DNA of 64,000 nucleotides from Lacrimispora xylanolytica (GTDB lineage Bacteria > Bacillota > Clostridia > Lachnospirales > Lachnospiraceae): the NCBI RefSeq assembly GCF_026723765.1, contig NZ_CP113524.1:2155001-2219000 (forward strand), given 5' to 3'. Of the stretch, positions 47,585-55,953 are shown piece after piece. How positions within the stretch are numbered: position 1 is the first letter of the stretch; every line of letters begins with the position of its first letter. The notes under the pieces were generated by a model. That model was not told the origin of the DNA. It made no database searches and saw nothing but the letters and a program-made list of their open reading frames with translations. A program made the translations under genes and the position numbers.

Positions 47585-47635
47585 CACTTGCATGCTAAGA
47601 TAGGGAGCAACAGAAGCAGCAAGGGAGGAATTGAA

Positions 47636-48223
47636 ATGAACAGAGCCAATACCAGAATACATAAGGTAGCGCTTACCGGTCTGTTTGCAGCCATGTCTTA
47701 CGTTGTATTTACATTTCTGCAATTTAAAATCACGCTTCCGGGAGGGGATGCCACGTCTATTCATCTTGGAAATGCAGTATGTGTATTAGGTGCTCTTATC
47801 CTTGGCGGTCTTTACGGAGGCCTTGGCGGGGCTATTGGAATGACCATAGGAGATCTTTTTGATCCTGTCTACGTTATCTACGCACCAAAAACATTTATAT
47901 TAAAATTATGCATCGGACTCATTACCGGCTTTCTGGCACATAAAGTTGGTAAGATTGGTGAGACTTCTGATAGAAAACATATCTTCATGTGGACAGTCAT
48001 CGCGGCCGTGGGAGGTCTGTTATTCAATGTTATTTTTGACCCTTTGGTTGGTTATTACTATAAACTCCTCATTCTTGGAAAGCCTGCCGCAGAGGTGTCT
48101 CTGGTCTATAATATAGCCGCAACCTCCATTAACGCAATGACTTCGACCATTGTATCCGTAGCAGTTTATATGCCGCTTCGCACTGCCCTGGCAAAATCAG
48201 GGTTATTATCAAAACTCAAATAG
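47636..48223 (+). CDS. ECF transporter S component, probably for a B6 vitamer
   Basis: ATG 47636 follows GGGAGG at about 7 bases. The 195-residue product has six membrane helices and the S-component opening (KVALTGLFAAMSYVVFTFLQ), an early HLGNAVCVLGALILGG segment and the AKTFILK-like YAPKTFILKL. No EcfT/A genes are near, so it would use a shared energising module. Ten bp downstream is a pyridoxal/pyridoxine kinase gene, so a pyridoxine S component (PdxU-type) is the best guess. Thiamine is the alternative, given thiN upstream. Confidence 0.85.
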   Translation: MNRANTRIHKVALTGLFAAMSYVVFTFLQFKITLPGGDATSIHLGNAVCVLGALILGGLYGGLGGAIGMTIGDLFDPVYVIYAPKTFILKLCIGLITGFLAHKVGKIGETSDRKHIFMWTVIAAVGGLLFNVIFDPLVGYYYKLLILGKPAAEVSLVYNIAATSINAMTSTIVSVAVYMPLRTALAKSGLLSKLK

Positions 48224-48232
48224 GAGCTATTT

Positions 48233-49075
48233 ATGACACCAGAAAAACATCAGAAAAAGATTGCTGTGATAAACGATTTATCCGGATACGGCCGCTGTTC
48301 TCTGACGGTGGTCATTCCCATACTTTCCGCTTTAAAGATACAGTGCTGTCCGGTACCAACCTCCATTTTATCCAATCACACCGGGTTTCCGACTTATTTT
48401 TTTGATGACTATACAGAAAAGATGCCCATGTACATCGAGGAATGGAAGAAACTTCACTTGACCTTTGACGGAATATACAGCGGATTTCTTGGCTCAGAAG
48501 CCCAGATTCAGATCGTCATTGATATGATAAAGGAATTTGGAACAAAGGAAGGCAGAGTAATTATTGACCCTATTATGGGGGATCACGGAAAAGCGTACCA
48601 GACCTATACCCCCCAGATGTGCAGCCGGATGAAAGAGCTTGTGGGATACGGCAATATCGTTACTCCCAATCTGACAGAGGCATGTATCCTCACTGGAAGA
48701 GAATATCAAAAAGAAGGCTTTCGCCGAAACGAGCTGATTCAGATGGCGGAAGAAATCAGAGAATTAGGACCTGATGCCGTTGTGATTACGGGTGTAAAGG
48801 AAGGCAGCTTCGTGACGAATGTGGTTCTGGAAGCGGATGGAACCCACCATTTTATAAGAACCCGGCATGTGGGAAATGAAAGGCCTGGAACGGGAGATGT
48901 TTTCTCCAGTATTATAGCCGCCTATGCTGTTCATGGAGCTTCATTAAGAGATGGCGTCAGAAAAGCGGCAGATTTTGTGAAAGAATGTATTTTGAAGTCA
49001 GACGAATTAAATGTTCCGGTTGAAAACGGAGTTTGTTTCGAAGAACTCCTTTCTTTGCTCATTCGACACAGATAA
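48233..49075 (+). CDS. Pyridoxal/pyridoxine kinase, PdxY/PfkB-like
   Basis: A 280-residue ribokinase-fold kinase that phosphorylates B6 vitamers. It has the opening VINDLSGYGRCSLTV with substrate-binding residues, ILSNHTGFPT, YSGFLGSEAQIQ, VIDPIMGDHGKAY, TPNLTEACILTG and the anion hole RPGTGDVFSS with catalytic Asp near residue 223. It follows the S-component gene by 9 bp, fitting a vitamin B6 salvage operon. Confidence 0.92.
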   Translation: MTPEKHQKKIAVINDLSGYGRCSLTVVIPILSALKIQCCPVPTSILSNHTGFPTYFFDDYTEKMPMYIEEWKKLHLTFDGIYSGFLGSEAQIQIVIDMIKEFGTKEGRVIIDPIMGDHGKAYQTYTPQMCSRMKELVGYGNIVTPNLTEACILTGREYQKEGFRRNELIQMAEEIRELGPDAVVITGVKEGSFVTNVVLEADGTHHFIRTRHVGNERPGTGDVFSSIIAAYAVHGASLRDGVRKAADFVKECILKSDELNVPVENGVCFEELLSLLIRHR

Positions 49076-49101
49076 TGAGATGAAATAAGGGGATTTTTAG
49101 G

Positions 49102-49129
49102 AAAAGGGGCTTTTCTTTGCCCTTTTTTT
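49102..49129 (+). terminator. Intrinsic terminator after the pyridoxal kinase gene
   Basis: GGGC (49107-49110) and GCCC (49119-49122) with flanking A/T pairs form a short stem followed by seven T. A TATAAT at 49134-49139 probably belongs to the serS promoter. Confidence 0.7.
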
Positions 49130-49205
49130 GTAGTATAATCAACGGCAGATTATTATGTGGATCTGTTTCCGCAAAGAATATTGAAAAGAAACCAGGAGGA
49201 ATACC

Positions 49206-50492
49206 ATGTTAGATTTAAAGTTTGTAAGAGAAAATCCTGAAATTGTAAAGGAAAATATGAAAAAGAAGTTTCAGGACAGCAAGCTGCCATTAGTGGATGA
49301 GGTCATCGAACTGGATGAGCAAAACCGGTCAGCGAAGCAGGAAGGGGATGCTTTAAGAGCAGAACGAAACAAACTTTCCAAACAGATTGGTGCCTTAATG
49401 GGACAGGGCAAGAAAGAGGAAGCAGAAGAGCTTAAGAAAAAAGTAACGGATGCTTCGGAGCATCTGGCATCTCTGGAAGAAAAGGAACGTGATTTTGAGG
49501 AAAAAATCAAAAAAATCATGATGACCATTCCTAACATCATCGATCCAAGTGTACCAATTGGAAAGGATGACAGTGAGAACGTAGAAGTTCAGCGTTACGG
49601 CGAGCCAGTCGTTCCTGAATTTGAAATTCCTTACCATACTGACATTATGGAACGCTTTGACGGCATTGACCTTGACAGTGCAAGAAAAGTAGCAGGAAAC
49701 GGTTTTTATTATTTAATGGGTGACATTGCAAGACTTCATTCCTCTGTTATTTCTTATGCAAGAGACTTTATGATTAACCGTGGATTTACCTACTGTGTTC
49801 CTCCTTTCATGATCCGCAGTGAGGTAGTAACTGGTGTTATGAGCTTTGCTGAGATGGATGCCATGATGTACAAGATTGAAGGCGAAGACTTATATCTCAT
49901 TGGTACCAGCGAGCATTCTATGATTGGTAAATTTATTGATACCATTCTCCCGGAGGCAAAGCTTCCTCAGACACTTACCAGCTATTCTCCCTGCTTCCGT
50001 AAAGAAAAAGGAGCTCACGGTCTGGAAGAAAGAGGCGTATACCGAATCCACCAGTTCGAAAAGCAGGAGATGATCGTAGTCTGCAAGCCGGAAGAAAGCA
50101 TGGATTGGTATGAGAAATTGTGGCAGAATACCGTTGACTTATTCCGTACCCTTGATATTCCGGTAAGAACCTTAGAGTGCTGCTCTGGCGATCTTGCCGA
50201 TTTAAAGGTAAAATCTGTGGATGTGGAAGCCTGGTCCCCAAGACAGAAGAAATACTTTGAGGTAGGAAGCTGCTCTAACTTAGGAGATGCTCAGGCAAGA
50301 AGACTGAAAATCAGAGTCTCTGCTGAAGATGGAAACAAGTATTTTGCTCATACCTTAAACAATACAGTTGCAGCTCCTCCAAGAATGCTGATCGCATTTT
50401 TAGAGAACAATTTACAGGCTGATGGAAGTGTAAGAATTCCGGAAGCGTTACAGCCATATATGGGCGGTAACAAAGTGATTATGCCAAAATAA
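49206..50492 (+). CDS. serS: Serine--tRNA ligase
   Basis: A 428-residue class II synthetase. The N-terminal coiled-coil arm (about 30-105) binds the long variable arm of tRNA-Ser. The catalytic core shows motif 2 (SPCFRKEKGAHGLEERGVYRIHQF) in part near residue 260 and motif 3 (NNTVAAPPRMLIAFLEN) near 385. AGGAGG precedes the ATG. I see no T-box in the 130-bp leader. Confidence 0.97.
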   Translation: MLDLKFVRENPEIVKENMKKKFQDSKLPLVDEVIELDEQNRSAKQEGDALRAERNKLSKQIGALMGQGKKEEAEELKKKVTDASEHLASLEEKERDFEEKIKKIMMTIPNIIDPSVPIGKDDSENVEVQRYGEPVVPEFEIPYHTDIMERFDGIDLDSARKVAGNGFYYLMGDIARLHSSVISYARDFMINRGFTYCVPPFMIRSEVVTGVMSFAEMDAMMYKIEGEDLYLIGTSEHSMIGKFIDTILPEAKLPQTLTSYSPCFRKEKGAHGLEERGVYRIHQFEKQEMIVVCKPEESMDWYEKLWQNTVDLFRTLDIPVRTLECCSGDLADLKVKSVDVEAWSPRQKKYFEVGSCSNLGDAQARRLKIRVSAEDGNKYFAHTLNNTVAAPPRMLIAFLENNLQADGSVRIPEALQPYMGGNKVIMPK

Positions 50493-50504
50493 TAGCCAAG
50501 TTAC

Positions 50505-50560
50505 AGGGTTGTTGCAGAATGCTGATGAGAAAAATCAGAGCTTCATTTTGCAGCAGCCCT
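50505..50560. other. Long hairpin between serS and the VOC gene
   Basis: Seventeen consecutive pairs (several G-U) join 50505-50521 with 50544-50560, with a further 5-bp CTGAT/ATCAG stem inside. TTATTAAAAAA follows, so termination on the forward strand is plausible but weak. Confidence 0.6.
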
Positions 50561-50584
50561 TATTAAAAAAGGAGGATCAATCAT

Positions 50585-50950
50585 ATGATTAAATTCAACC
50601 ATTTTAACTTCAATGTATTAGATTTGGAAAAAAGCTTAAAATTTTACAAAGAGGCACTGGATCTTACCCCGGTGAGGGAAAAAACCGCAGGAGATGGTTC
50701 CTTTAAGCTTGTATTTCTGGGAGATGGTAAAAGTGATTTCACCCTGGAGCTTACTTATCTGACAGAACGGAAGGAACCTTACAATTTAGGAGAATGTGAA
50801 TTCCATCTTGCCTTTCATGTGGATGAATACGAGGAGCTCTATAAAAAGCATAAGGAAATGGGAATCATTTGCTTTGAAAATCCCGGCATGGGAATCTATT
50901 TTATCAGTGATCCTGATGGTTACTGGATTGAGATCGTTCCTGCCAGATAA
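50585..50950 (+). CDS. VOC family protein (glyoxalase I-like)
   Basis: A 121-residue vicinal-oxygen-chelate protein. It has two beta-alpha-beta-beta-beta modules, with metal-site residues His (FNHFNFNVLDLEKSLKFY), Glu (LELTYL), His (FHLAFHVD) and Glu (YWIEIVPA) in positions typical of lactoylglutathione lyase. It may detoxify methylglyoxal, but VOC substrates vary. AAAGGAGG lies 9-10 bases before the ATG. Confidence 0.85.
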   Translation: MIKFNHFNFNVLDLEKSLKFYKEALDLTPVREKTAGDGSFKLVFLGDGKSDFTLELTYLTERKEPYNLGECEFHLAFHVDEYEELYKKHKEMGIICFENPGMGIYFISDPDGYWIEIVPAR

Positions 50951-50961
50951 GGAGATTGTCT

Positions 50962-51633
50962 GTGTATATTGATGTAAACGAAGTCACACTGTATTATGAG
51001 GTTTCAGGAAGGGGGCCAGCCATTGTACTGGTTCATGGCAATGCTCAGGATCATCGTATCTTTCGGGAAACAGCCAATAAGCTAAGTCAGGATTATACCG
51101 TCTATCTTTTAGATTCAAGGTGCCATGGAAAAAGCAGCCGGGTGGAAACACTTGGTTATGAGGAGATGGCAGCGGATGTGGCGGAGTTTGCCAGGAAGCT
51201 GAATCTTAAAAATCCATATTTTTGCGGCTACAGTGACGGAGGAATTGTGGGGCTTTTACTTGGAATCCGGTATCCCGGCCTTTTTAAAAAGCTGATCCTA
51301 TGCGGAGCCAATTCAGATCCCCGGGGAATGAAACGCTTGTGGCTTAAGCTGTTTGCATTGACAGAAAAGCTGACCTTTGATCACAGGAGGCGCATGATTC
51401 AGACAGAGCCCCGGATCACAGCAAAAGAGCTTGGGAAAATTTCCGTACCAACTATGATTCTTGCCGGGCAATGGGATATGATAAAAGAATCCCATACCCG
51501 GTATCTTGCGAAAAAGATCCGTCACAGTTTTTTGAGGATACTTCCCAGGGAAGGCCATGGAAGCTATATCGTCCACAGTGAGAAGCTTTACTATATTATA
51601 AAGAAATTTTTGGCATCTCCTCTTCGGCAGTAA
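50962..51633 (+). CDS. Alpha/beta hydrolase
   Basis: GTG 50962 is seven bases after AAGGAG; TTG 50956 is too close. The 223-residue hydrolase has the oxyanion region VLVHGNAQDHR, nucleophile Ser in GYSDGGIVG near residue 94, an acid in GQWDMIKE and the catalytic His in EGHGSYIVH. Helical cap sequence is short. Substrate unknown. It follows the VOC gene by 11 bp and may share its transcript. Confidence 0.88.
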   Translation: MYIDVNEVTLYYEVSGRGPAIVLVHGNAQDHRIFRETANKLSQDYTVYLLDSRCHGKSSRVETLGYEEMAADVAEFARKLNLKNPYFCGYSDGGIVGLLLGIRYPGLFKKLILCGANSDPRGMKRLWLKLFALTEKLTFDHRRRMIQTEPRITAKELGKISVPTMILAGQWDMIKESHTRYLAKKIRHSFLRILPREGHGSYIVHSEKLYYIIKKFLASPLRQ

Positions 51634-51674
51634 ATTATCGTTGTGCCTGATGACAGGGTGTAAAGAAAAAACAC

Positions 51675-51703
51675 TTGACACTTGCCGAAAATTATTGTAT
51701 GAT
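51675..51703 (+). promoter_or_regulatory. Consensus promoter of the ylxM-ffh operon
   Basis: A perfect -35 TTGACA (51675-51680) and -10 TATGAT (51698-51703) are 17 bp apart. The start codon of ylxM lies only about 16 bases beyond the -10 box. Confidence 0.85.
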
Positions 51704-51718
51704 ATCACAGGTGATGAT

Positions 51719-52069
51719 ATGGAAAAGATTGCAAGACAGGGACTTCTGTATGATTTCTATGGAGCGCTTTTGACGGAGCATCAAAGACATATCTATGAAG
51801 ATGTGGTATTTTATGATCTGTCTTTAAGTGAGATTGCAGAAGAACAGGGAATCAGCCGCCAGGGGGTACATGACCTCATTAAGCGGTGCAATAAGATTCT
51901 GGAAGGTTACGAAGAAAAGCTTCATCTGGTAGATAAGTTTGAACGCACAAAAAAACTGGCAAGAGAAATCCAGAGCCTGACCAAAGAATTCTCTGAGAAA
52001 AGAGACATGGAACTGATCCATCGCATCAAAGAGATATCGGGCGAAATCATTGAGCTGGAAGCTCATTAG
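51719..52069 (+). CDS. ylxM: YlxM-family SRP-associated helix-turn-helix protein
   Basis: ATG 51719 is preceded by AGGTGAT, the 3' part of the ideal ribosome site; the longer frame starts upstream of the promoter and is rejected. The 116-residue protein has a sigma-factor-like helix-turn-helix (LSEIAEEQGISRQGVHDLIKR, split here for reading, near residues 38-58) and a C-terminal coiled region. YlxM is found next to ffh and is thought to assist SRP. The ffh start lies 11 bp downstream. Confidence 0.92.
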   Translation: MEKIARQGLLYDFYGALLTEHQRHIYEDVVFYDLSLSEIAEEQGISRQGVHDLIKRCNKILEGYEEKLHLVDKFERTKKLAREIQSLTKEFSEKRDMELIHRIKEISGEIIELEAH

Positions 52070-52080
52070 GAGGGCGTTAG

Positions 52081-53433
52081 ATGGCTTTTGAGAGCTTATC
52101 CGATAAATTACAAAATGTATTTAAAAATTTAAGAGGCAAAGGACGTTTGTCTGAAGCCGACGTAAAAACAGCCCTTAAAGAGGTTAAGATGGCTTTACTC
52201 GAAGCCGACGTAAGCTTTAAGGTTGTAAAACAGTTTATCAGCGCTGTGCAGGAGCGGGCCATTGGACAAGATGTCCAGAACAGTCTGACTCCGGGACAGA
52301 TGGTAATAAAGATTGTAAACGAAGAATTGATCAACTTAATGGGTTCTGAAACCACGGAGATCCAGTTAAAGCCGGCCAGTGATATGACCGTAATTTTAAT
52401 GGCTGGTCTTCAGGGTGCCGGTAAAACCACGACAACTGCTAAAATTGCCGGTAAGCTAAAGGCAAAAGGCAGAAAACCTGTTCTCGTTGCTTGTGACGTA
52501 TATCGTCCGGCTGCGATTAAGCAGCTGCAGATCAACGGAGAAAAGCAGGGTGTGCCGGTATTCTCCATGGGTGAAAACCATAAGCCTGTTGATATCGCTA
52601 AAGCAGCCATTGCATCAGCATCCAAGAATGACCAGAATGTAGTAATTCTTGATACGGCTGGACGTCTTCATATTGATGAAGACATGATGAATGAGCTGAT
52701 TGAAATCAAAGAGGCCATTGAGGTAGATCAGACGATTCTTGTGGTCGATGCCATGACTGGACAGGACGCAGTGAATGTTGCTGGAATGTTCAATGATAAG
52801 ATTGGGATTGATGGTGTTATTGTCACTAAGCTTGATGGTGATACCAGAGGCGGAGCAGCCCTTTCCATCCGTGCCGTAACCGGTAAGCCGGTGCTTTATG
52901 TAGGTATGGGAGAGAAGCTTTCGGATTTGGAACAGTTTTACCCCGACCGTATGGCGTCAAGAATCCTTGGTATGGGAGATATTCTTTCTCTCATTGAAAA
53001 GGCAGAAAGCCAGGTGGATGAAGAAAAGGCAAAAGAGTTGTCCCAGAAGATCCGGAAAGCAGAGTTTGATTACAACGACTTTTTAGATCAGATGAGCCAG
53101 ATCAAGAATATGGGCGGCATGGCCAGTATTATGAGCATGATGCCTGGTATGGGACAATTAAAAGACGTTGATTTTGACGAAAAAGCCATGGACCGCGTGG
53201 AAGCGATTATTCTTTCCATGACGACCAAGGAACGGACCACCCCTGAACTCATGAAGAATGCTTCCAGAAAGCAGCGAGTGGCAAAGGGTGCCGGAGTGGA
53301 TATCAGTGAGGTAAACCGAATCGTCAAACAGTTTGACCAGATGAAGAAGATGATGAAGCAGCTTCCGGGAATGATGGGCGGCGGCAAGCGTCATGGAGGC
53401 GGATTACTTGGTAAACTGAAATTACCGTTTTAA
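52081..53433 (+). CDS. ffh: Signal recognition particle protein
   Basis: A 450-residue SRP54 GTPase. The N domain (1-90) precedes the G domain with P-loop GLQGAGKTTTTAK near residue 108, DTAGRLHID near 190 and TKLDGDTRGG near 247. The Met-rich M domain (about 325-445; QIKNMGG, MMPGMGQ, MMKQLPGMMGG) binds 4.5S/6S RNA and signal peptides. The SRP RNA gene is not in the window. Confidence 0.98.
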   Translation: MAFESLSDKLQNVFKNLRGKGRLSEADVKTALKEVKMALLEADVSFKVVKQFISAVQERAIGQDVQNSLTPGQMVIKIVNEELINLMGSETTEIQLKPASDMTVILMAGLQGAGKTTTTAKIAGKLKAKGRKPVLVACDVYRPAAIKQLQINGEKQGVPVFSMGENHKPVDIAKAAIASASKNDQNVVILDTAGRLHIDEDMMNELIEIKEAIEVDQTILVVDAMTGQDAVNVAGMFNDKIGIDGVIVTKLDGDTRGGAALSIRAVTGKPVLYVGMGEKLSDLEQFYPDRMASRILGMGDILSLIEKAESQVDEEKAKELSQKIRKAEFDYNDFLDQMSQIKNMGGMASIMSMMPGMGQLKDVDFDEKAMDRVEAIILSMTTKERTTPELMKNASRKQRVAKGAGVDISEVNRIVKQFDQMKKMMKQLPGMMGGGKRHGGGLLGKLKLPF

Positions 53434-53516
53434 TATTACTTAGAAGTTAGCAAGGCAGATTCCTGCGTTCGCTATATATAGCTTTAAAATATAGATTTAA
53501 GGAGGTGAATTTCAAA

Positions 53517-53759
53517 ATGGCAGTAAAGATGAGATTAAAAAGAATGGGTCAGAAAAAGGCTCCTTTTTATAGAATTGTAGTTGCAGATTCCAGATCTCCC
53601 AGAGATGGTAGATTTATCGAAGAAATTGGTTACTATGATCCTACCACAGAACCAAGCGTAATCAAGTTTGACGAAGAGAACGCTAAAAAGTGGTTGGCAA
53701 CAGGTGCTCAGCCAACAGAAGTTGTAAGCAAGCTTTTAAAGATCGCCGGTATCCAGTAG
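53517..53759 (+). CDS. rpsP: 30S ribosomal protein S16
   Basis: ATG 53517 follows the excellent site AAGGAGGTGAA. The 80-residue protein begins [19 protein letters not shown] and includes [22 protein letters not shown] in two parts, standard for S16. It is the second gene of the SRP/ribosome block. An upstream GCTATATATAGC palindrome lies in the 83-bp leader. Confidence 0.97.
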   Translation: MAVKMRLKRMGQKKAPFYRIVVADSRSPRDGRFIEEIGYYDPTTEPSVIKFDEENAKKWLATGAQPTEVVSKLLKIAGIQ

Positions 53760-53774
53760 TGAGAGGTGAAGCAT

Positions 53775-54002
53775 ATGAAAGAATTAGTAGAAGTAATTGC
53801 AAGAGCACTGGTTGATAATCCTGATCAGGTTGCTGTTACTGAGACTGTAAAGGATGATGAAATTGTCCTTGAGCTTACGGTTGCACCTTCCGATATGGGT
53901 AAGGTTATTGGCAAACAGGGTAGAATTGCAAAAGCGATTCGTTCTGTCATAAAAGCAGCAGCTTCCAAAGAAGACAAAAAGGTTACTGTAGAAATACAGT
54001 AA
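53775..54002 (+). CDS. khpA: KH-domain RNA-binding protein KhpA
   Basis: ATG 53775 follows GAGAGGTGA. The 75-residue protein is a single KH domain with the GKVIGKQGRIAKAIR loop near residue 40. KhpA/YlqC partners with KhpB in small-RNA handling and cell-size control in Firmicutes. A terminator follows. Confidence 0.95.
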   Translation: MKELVEVIARALVDNPDQVAVTETVKDDEIVLELTVAPSDMGKVIGKQGRIAKAIRSVIKAAASKEDKKVTVEIQ

Positions 54003-54008
54003 TCATAA

Positions 54009-54045
54009 AAGACCGCCGACCTGTCGGGAAGACGGTCTTCTTTTG
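54009..54045 (+). terminator. Intrinsic terminator after khpA
   Basis: AAGACCG (54009-54015) pairs with CGGTCTT (54033-54039) and encloses a small CCGAC/GTCGG stem, followed by CTTTTG. It lies within the operon before rimM. Confidence 0.8.
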
Positions 54046-54080
54046 TTCTTTTAAAGAAGCATTTTAATTTCTTGAAATGA

Positions 54081-54107
54081 GCCGGGTAGCTATATCCGGT
54101 TTCTTTT
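54081..54107 (+). terminator. Second hairpin before rimM
   Basis: CCGGGT (54082-54087) pairs with ATCCGG (54094-54099), then TTTCTTTT. The stem is weak. Confidence 0.4.
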
Positions 54108-54126
54108 GTATGATTTGGAGAGACAG

Positions 54127-54636
54127 ATGGAAAATTTGTTGAGAGTCGGTGTAATTTCTTCTACCCACGGAGTAAAGGGAGAAGTAAAGGTTTTTCCAAC
54201 CACAGATGACCCCGCCCGTTTTAAATCCTTAAAAAAGGTAATGTTAGATACAGGACGGGAACACATGGATCTGGAAATACAGGGTGTTAAGTTTTTTAAG
54301 AATATGGTCATCCTTAAATTCAAAGGGTTTGATTCCATTGATGAAATCGAAAAATATAAGGGCAAAGATCTGCTGATATGGAGAGACCAGGCGGTAAAAC
54401 TTGGTCCGGATGAGAATTTTATCATTGATCTCATTGGACTGCGCGTGGTTACTGAGGATGGAGCAGAATTTGGTACTTTGACTGATGTGATAAAAACAGG
54501 AGCCAATGATGTCTATGAAGTAAGAACCGGGGAAGGGAAAGACGTCCTGCTTCCTGCAATCAAGGAATGTGTTCTTGGGGTGGATTTAGAAGAAGGAATT
54601 ATTACGGTCCACATCATGGACGGCCTTCTGGATTAA
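54127..54636 (+). CDS. rimM: 16S rRNA processing protein RimM
   Basis: ATG 54127 follows GGAGAG. The 169-residue protein has the N-terminal RimM domain ([17 protein letters not shown]) and a PRC-barrel half ([33 protein letters not shown]). It aids 30S head maturation and binds S19. trmD follows 18 bp later. Confidence 0.96.
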   Translation: MENLLRVGVISSTHGVKGEVKVFPTTDDPARFKSLKKVMLDTGREHMDLEIQGVKFFKNMVILKFKGFDSIDEIEKYKGKDLLIWRDQAVKLGPDENFIIDLIGLRVVTEDGAEFGTLTDVIKTGANDVYEVRTGEGKDVLLPAIKECVLGVDLEEGIITVHIMDGLLD

Positions 54637-54654
54637 AGCAGAGGAGTAAAGCAA

Positions 54655-55401
54655 ATGAATTATCATATATTGACCCTGTTTCCGGAAATGGTCTTAAATG
54701 GACTTCATACCAGCATCATCGGCAGAGCAGCTGAAAAAGGGCTGCTTTCCATAGAGGCCATTGATATCCGGGAATATTCTACGGACAAGCATCGCCATGT
54801 GGATGATTACCCTTACGGCGGCGGAGCAGGAATGGTCATGCAGCCCATGCCCATCTGTGACGCTTATGATGATCTGTGCGAAAAAATCGGTAAAAAACCC
54901 CGCGTCATCTATATGACTCCCCAGGGGAAAGTTTTTAACCAGAAGATTGCACAAGAGCTGGCGAAGGAAGAGGATCTTGTTTTTCTATGCGGCCATTATG
55001 AAGGCATCGATGAAAGAGCTCTGGAACTGATTGCTACGGATTATTTGTCCATTGGAGACTACGTGCTCACTGGTGGGGAGCTGCCTGCCATGGTTATGAT
55101 TGATTGTATCTCCCGCCTGATTCCTGGAGTATTAAATAACGATACCTCAGCAGAATTTGAATCCTTTCACGATAACCTGTTAGAGTATCCCCAGTATACC
55201 CGCCCGGAAGAGTATAAGGGCTTAAAGGTTCCAGAGGTTCTTTTGTCCGGTCACCATAAGAATATTGATGCCTGGAGAAGAGAACAATCCATCAAGCGGA
55301 CCTTAGAGCGCAGACCTGATCTTTTGGAGGGGGCAGTCCTCTCAAAAAAAGAAGCAGAATATTTGAAAAACCTTGAAAATGAGCGGGAAAACCGGGTATA
55401 A
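54655..55401 (+). CDS. trmD: tRNA (guanine-N1)-methyltransferase
   Basis: A 248-residue SPOUT methyltransferase making m1G37. Motifs: HILTLFPEM at the start, DDYPYGGGAGMVMQP, the knot region LVFLCGHYEGIDERA, and GDYVLTGGELPAM. The C-terminal basic helix region has EYKGLKVPEVLLSGHH. It is followed by the rplS promoter. Confidence 0.98.
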   Translation: MNYHILTLFPEMVLNGLHTSIIGRAAEKGLLSIEAIDIREYSTDKHRHVDDYPYGGGAGMVMQPMPICDAYDDLCEKIGKKPRVIYMTPQGKVFNQKIAQELAKEEDLVFLCGHYEGIDERALELIATDYLSIGDYVLTGGELPAMVMIDCISRLIPGVLNNDTSAEFESFHDNLLEYPQYTRPEEYKGLKVPEVLLSGHHKNIDAWRREQSIKRTLERRPDLLEGAVLSKKEAEYLKNLENERENRV

Positions 55402-55418
55402 TTTAAGAAAGAAAGGAC

Positions 55419-55447
55419 TTGCAATCCCTAGTCCTTTATGATAAAAT
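55419..55447 (+). promoter_or_regulatory. Promoter of rplS
   Basis: TTGCAA (55419-55424) and TAAAAT (55442-55447) are 17 bp apart. The same stretch contains an AAAGGACT/AGTCCTTT hairpin that could end the trmD transcript. Confidence 0.75.
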
Positions 55448-55470
55448 ACAAAATGTTGTGATGAAAAGGA

Positions 55471-55516
55471 GATGTTCCTCTGTTACGGATTTTTCGTATG
55501 AAGTATTAAGAACATC
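55471..55516 (+). promoter_or_regulatory. Candidate L19 ribosomal-protein leader
   Basis: GATGTTC (55471-55477) pairs with GAACATC (55510-55516) and encloses a small TACG/CGTA hairpin, 26 bp before rplS. L19 leaders with autoregulatory structure are known in Firmicutes; membership here needs a covariance search. Confidence 0.5.
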
Positions 55517-55542
55517 AAATAAAAATCAAGGAGGTTCACACA

Positions 55543-55890
55543 ATGAACGAAATTATTAAGAATATCGAAGCAGCACAGTTAAAGCAGACCGTACCGGTTT
55601 TCCACGTTGGAGATACTGTTAAAGTATTTAACAAGATCAAAGAGGGAAGCCGTGAAAGAATCCAGATTTTCGAAGGAACCGTTATTAAGAGACAGAACGG
55701 CGGCGCCAGAGAAACATTTACCGTAAGAAAGAATTCTAACGGTATCGGCGTTGAGAAGACCTGGCCATTACATTCCCCTTCTGTAGACAACATTGAAGTT
55801 GTAAGAAAGGGTAAAGTAAGAAGAGCTAAACTGAACTACTTAAGAGACAGAATCGGTAAAGCTGCTAAGGTTAAAGAATTAGTTAAATAA
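55543..55890 (+). CDS. rplS: 50S ribosomal protein L19
   Basis: A 115-residue protein with the L19 signatures [46 protein letters not shown] and the basic end [24 protein letters not shown] precedes the ATG. A terminator follows. Confidence 0.98.
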   Translation: MNEIIKNIEAAQLKQTVPVFHVGDTVKVFNKIKEGSRERIQIFEGTVIKRQNGGARETFTVRKNSNGIGVEKTWPLHSPSVDNIEVVRKGKVRRAKLNYLRDRIGKAAKVKELVK

Positions 55891-55907
55891 TTCCGGAACA
55901 GGCGAGG

Positions 55908-55935
55908 GGGACAATGCAAATTGTCCCTTTCTTTA
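55908..55935 (+). terminator. Intrinsic terminator after rplS
   Basis: GGGACAAT and ATTGTCCC form a perfect 8-bp stem with a GCAA loop and TTTCTTT after. The longest lepB frame would begin inside it. Confidence 0.85.
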
Positions 55936-55953
55936 GTAGATGGGGTGTTTGGT

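Larger units (their letters stand above)
47326..47635. other. Intergenic region with terminator and leader
   Basis: This 310-bp stretch holds a terminator (47388-47444), a TACGAT-AA-ATCGTA palindrome (47505-47518) and nested hairpins (47540-47584) before the ECF S-component gene. I find no tRNA or known riboswitch consensus. Confidence 0.7.

Noticed and set aside
49076-49205. Possible T-box before serS
   Set aside because: No specifier stem, T-box consensus or antiterminator is visible in the short leader.
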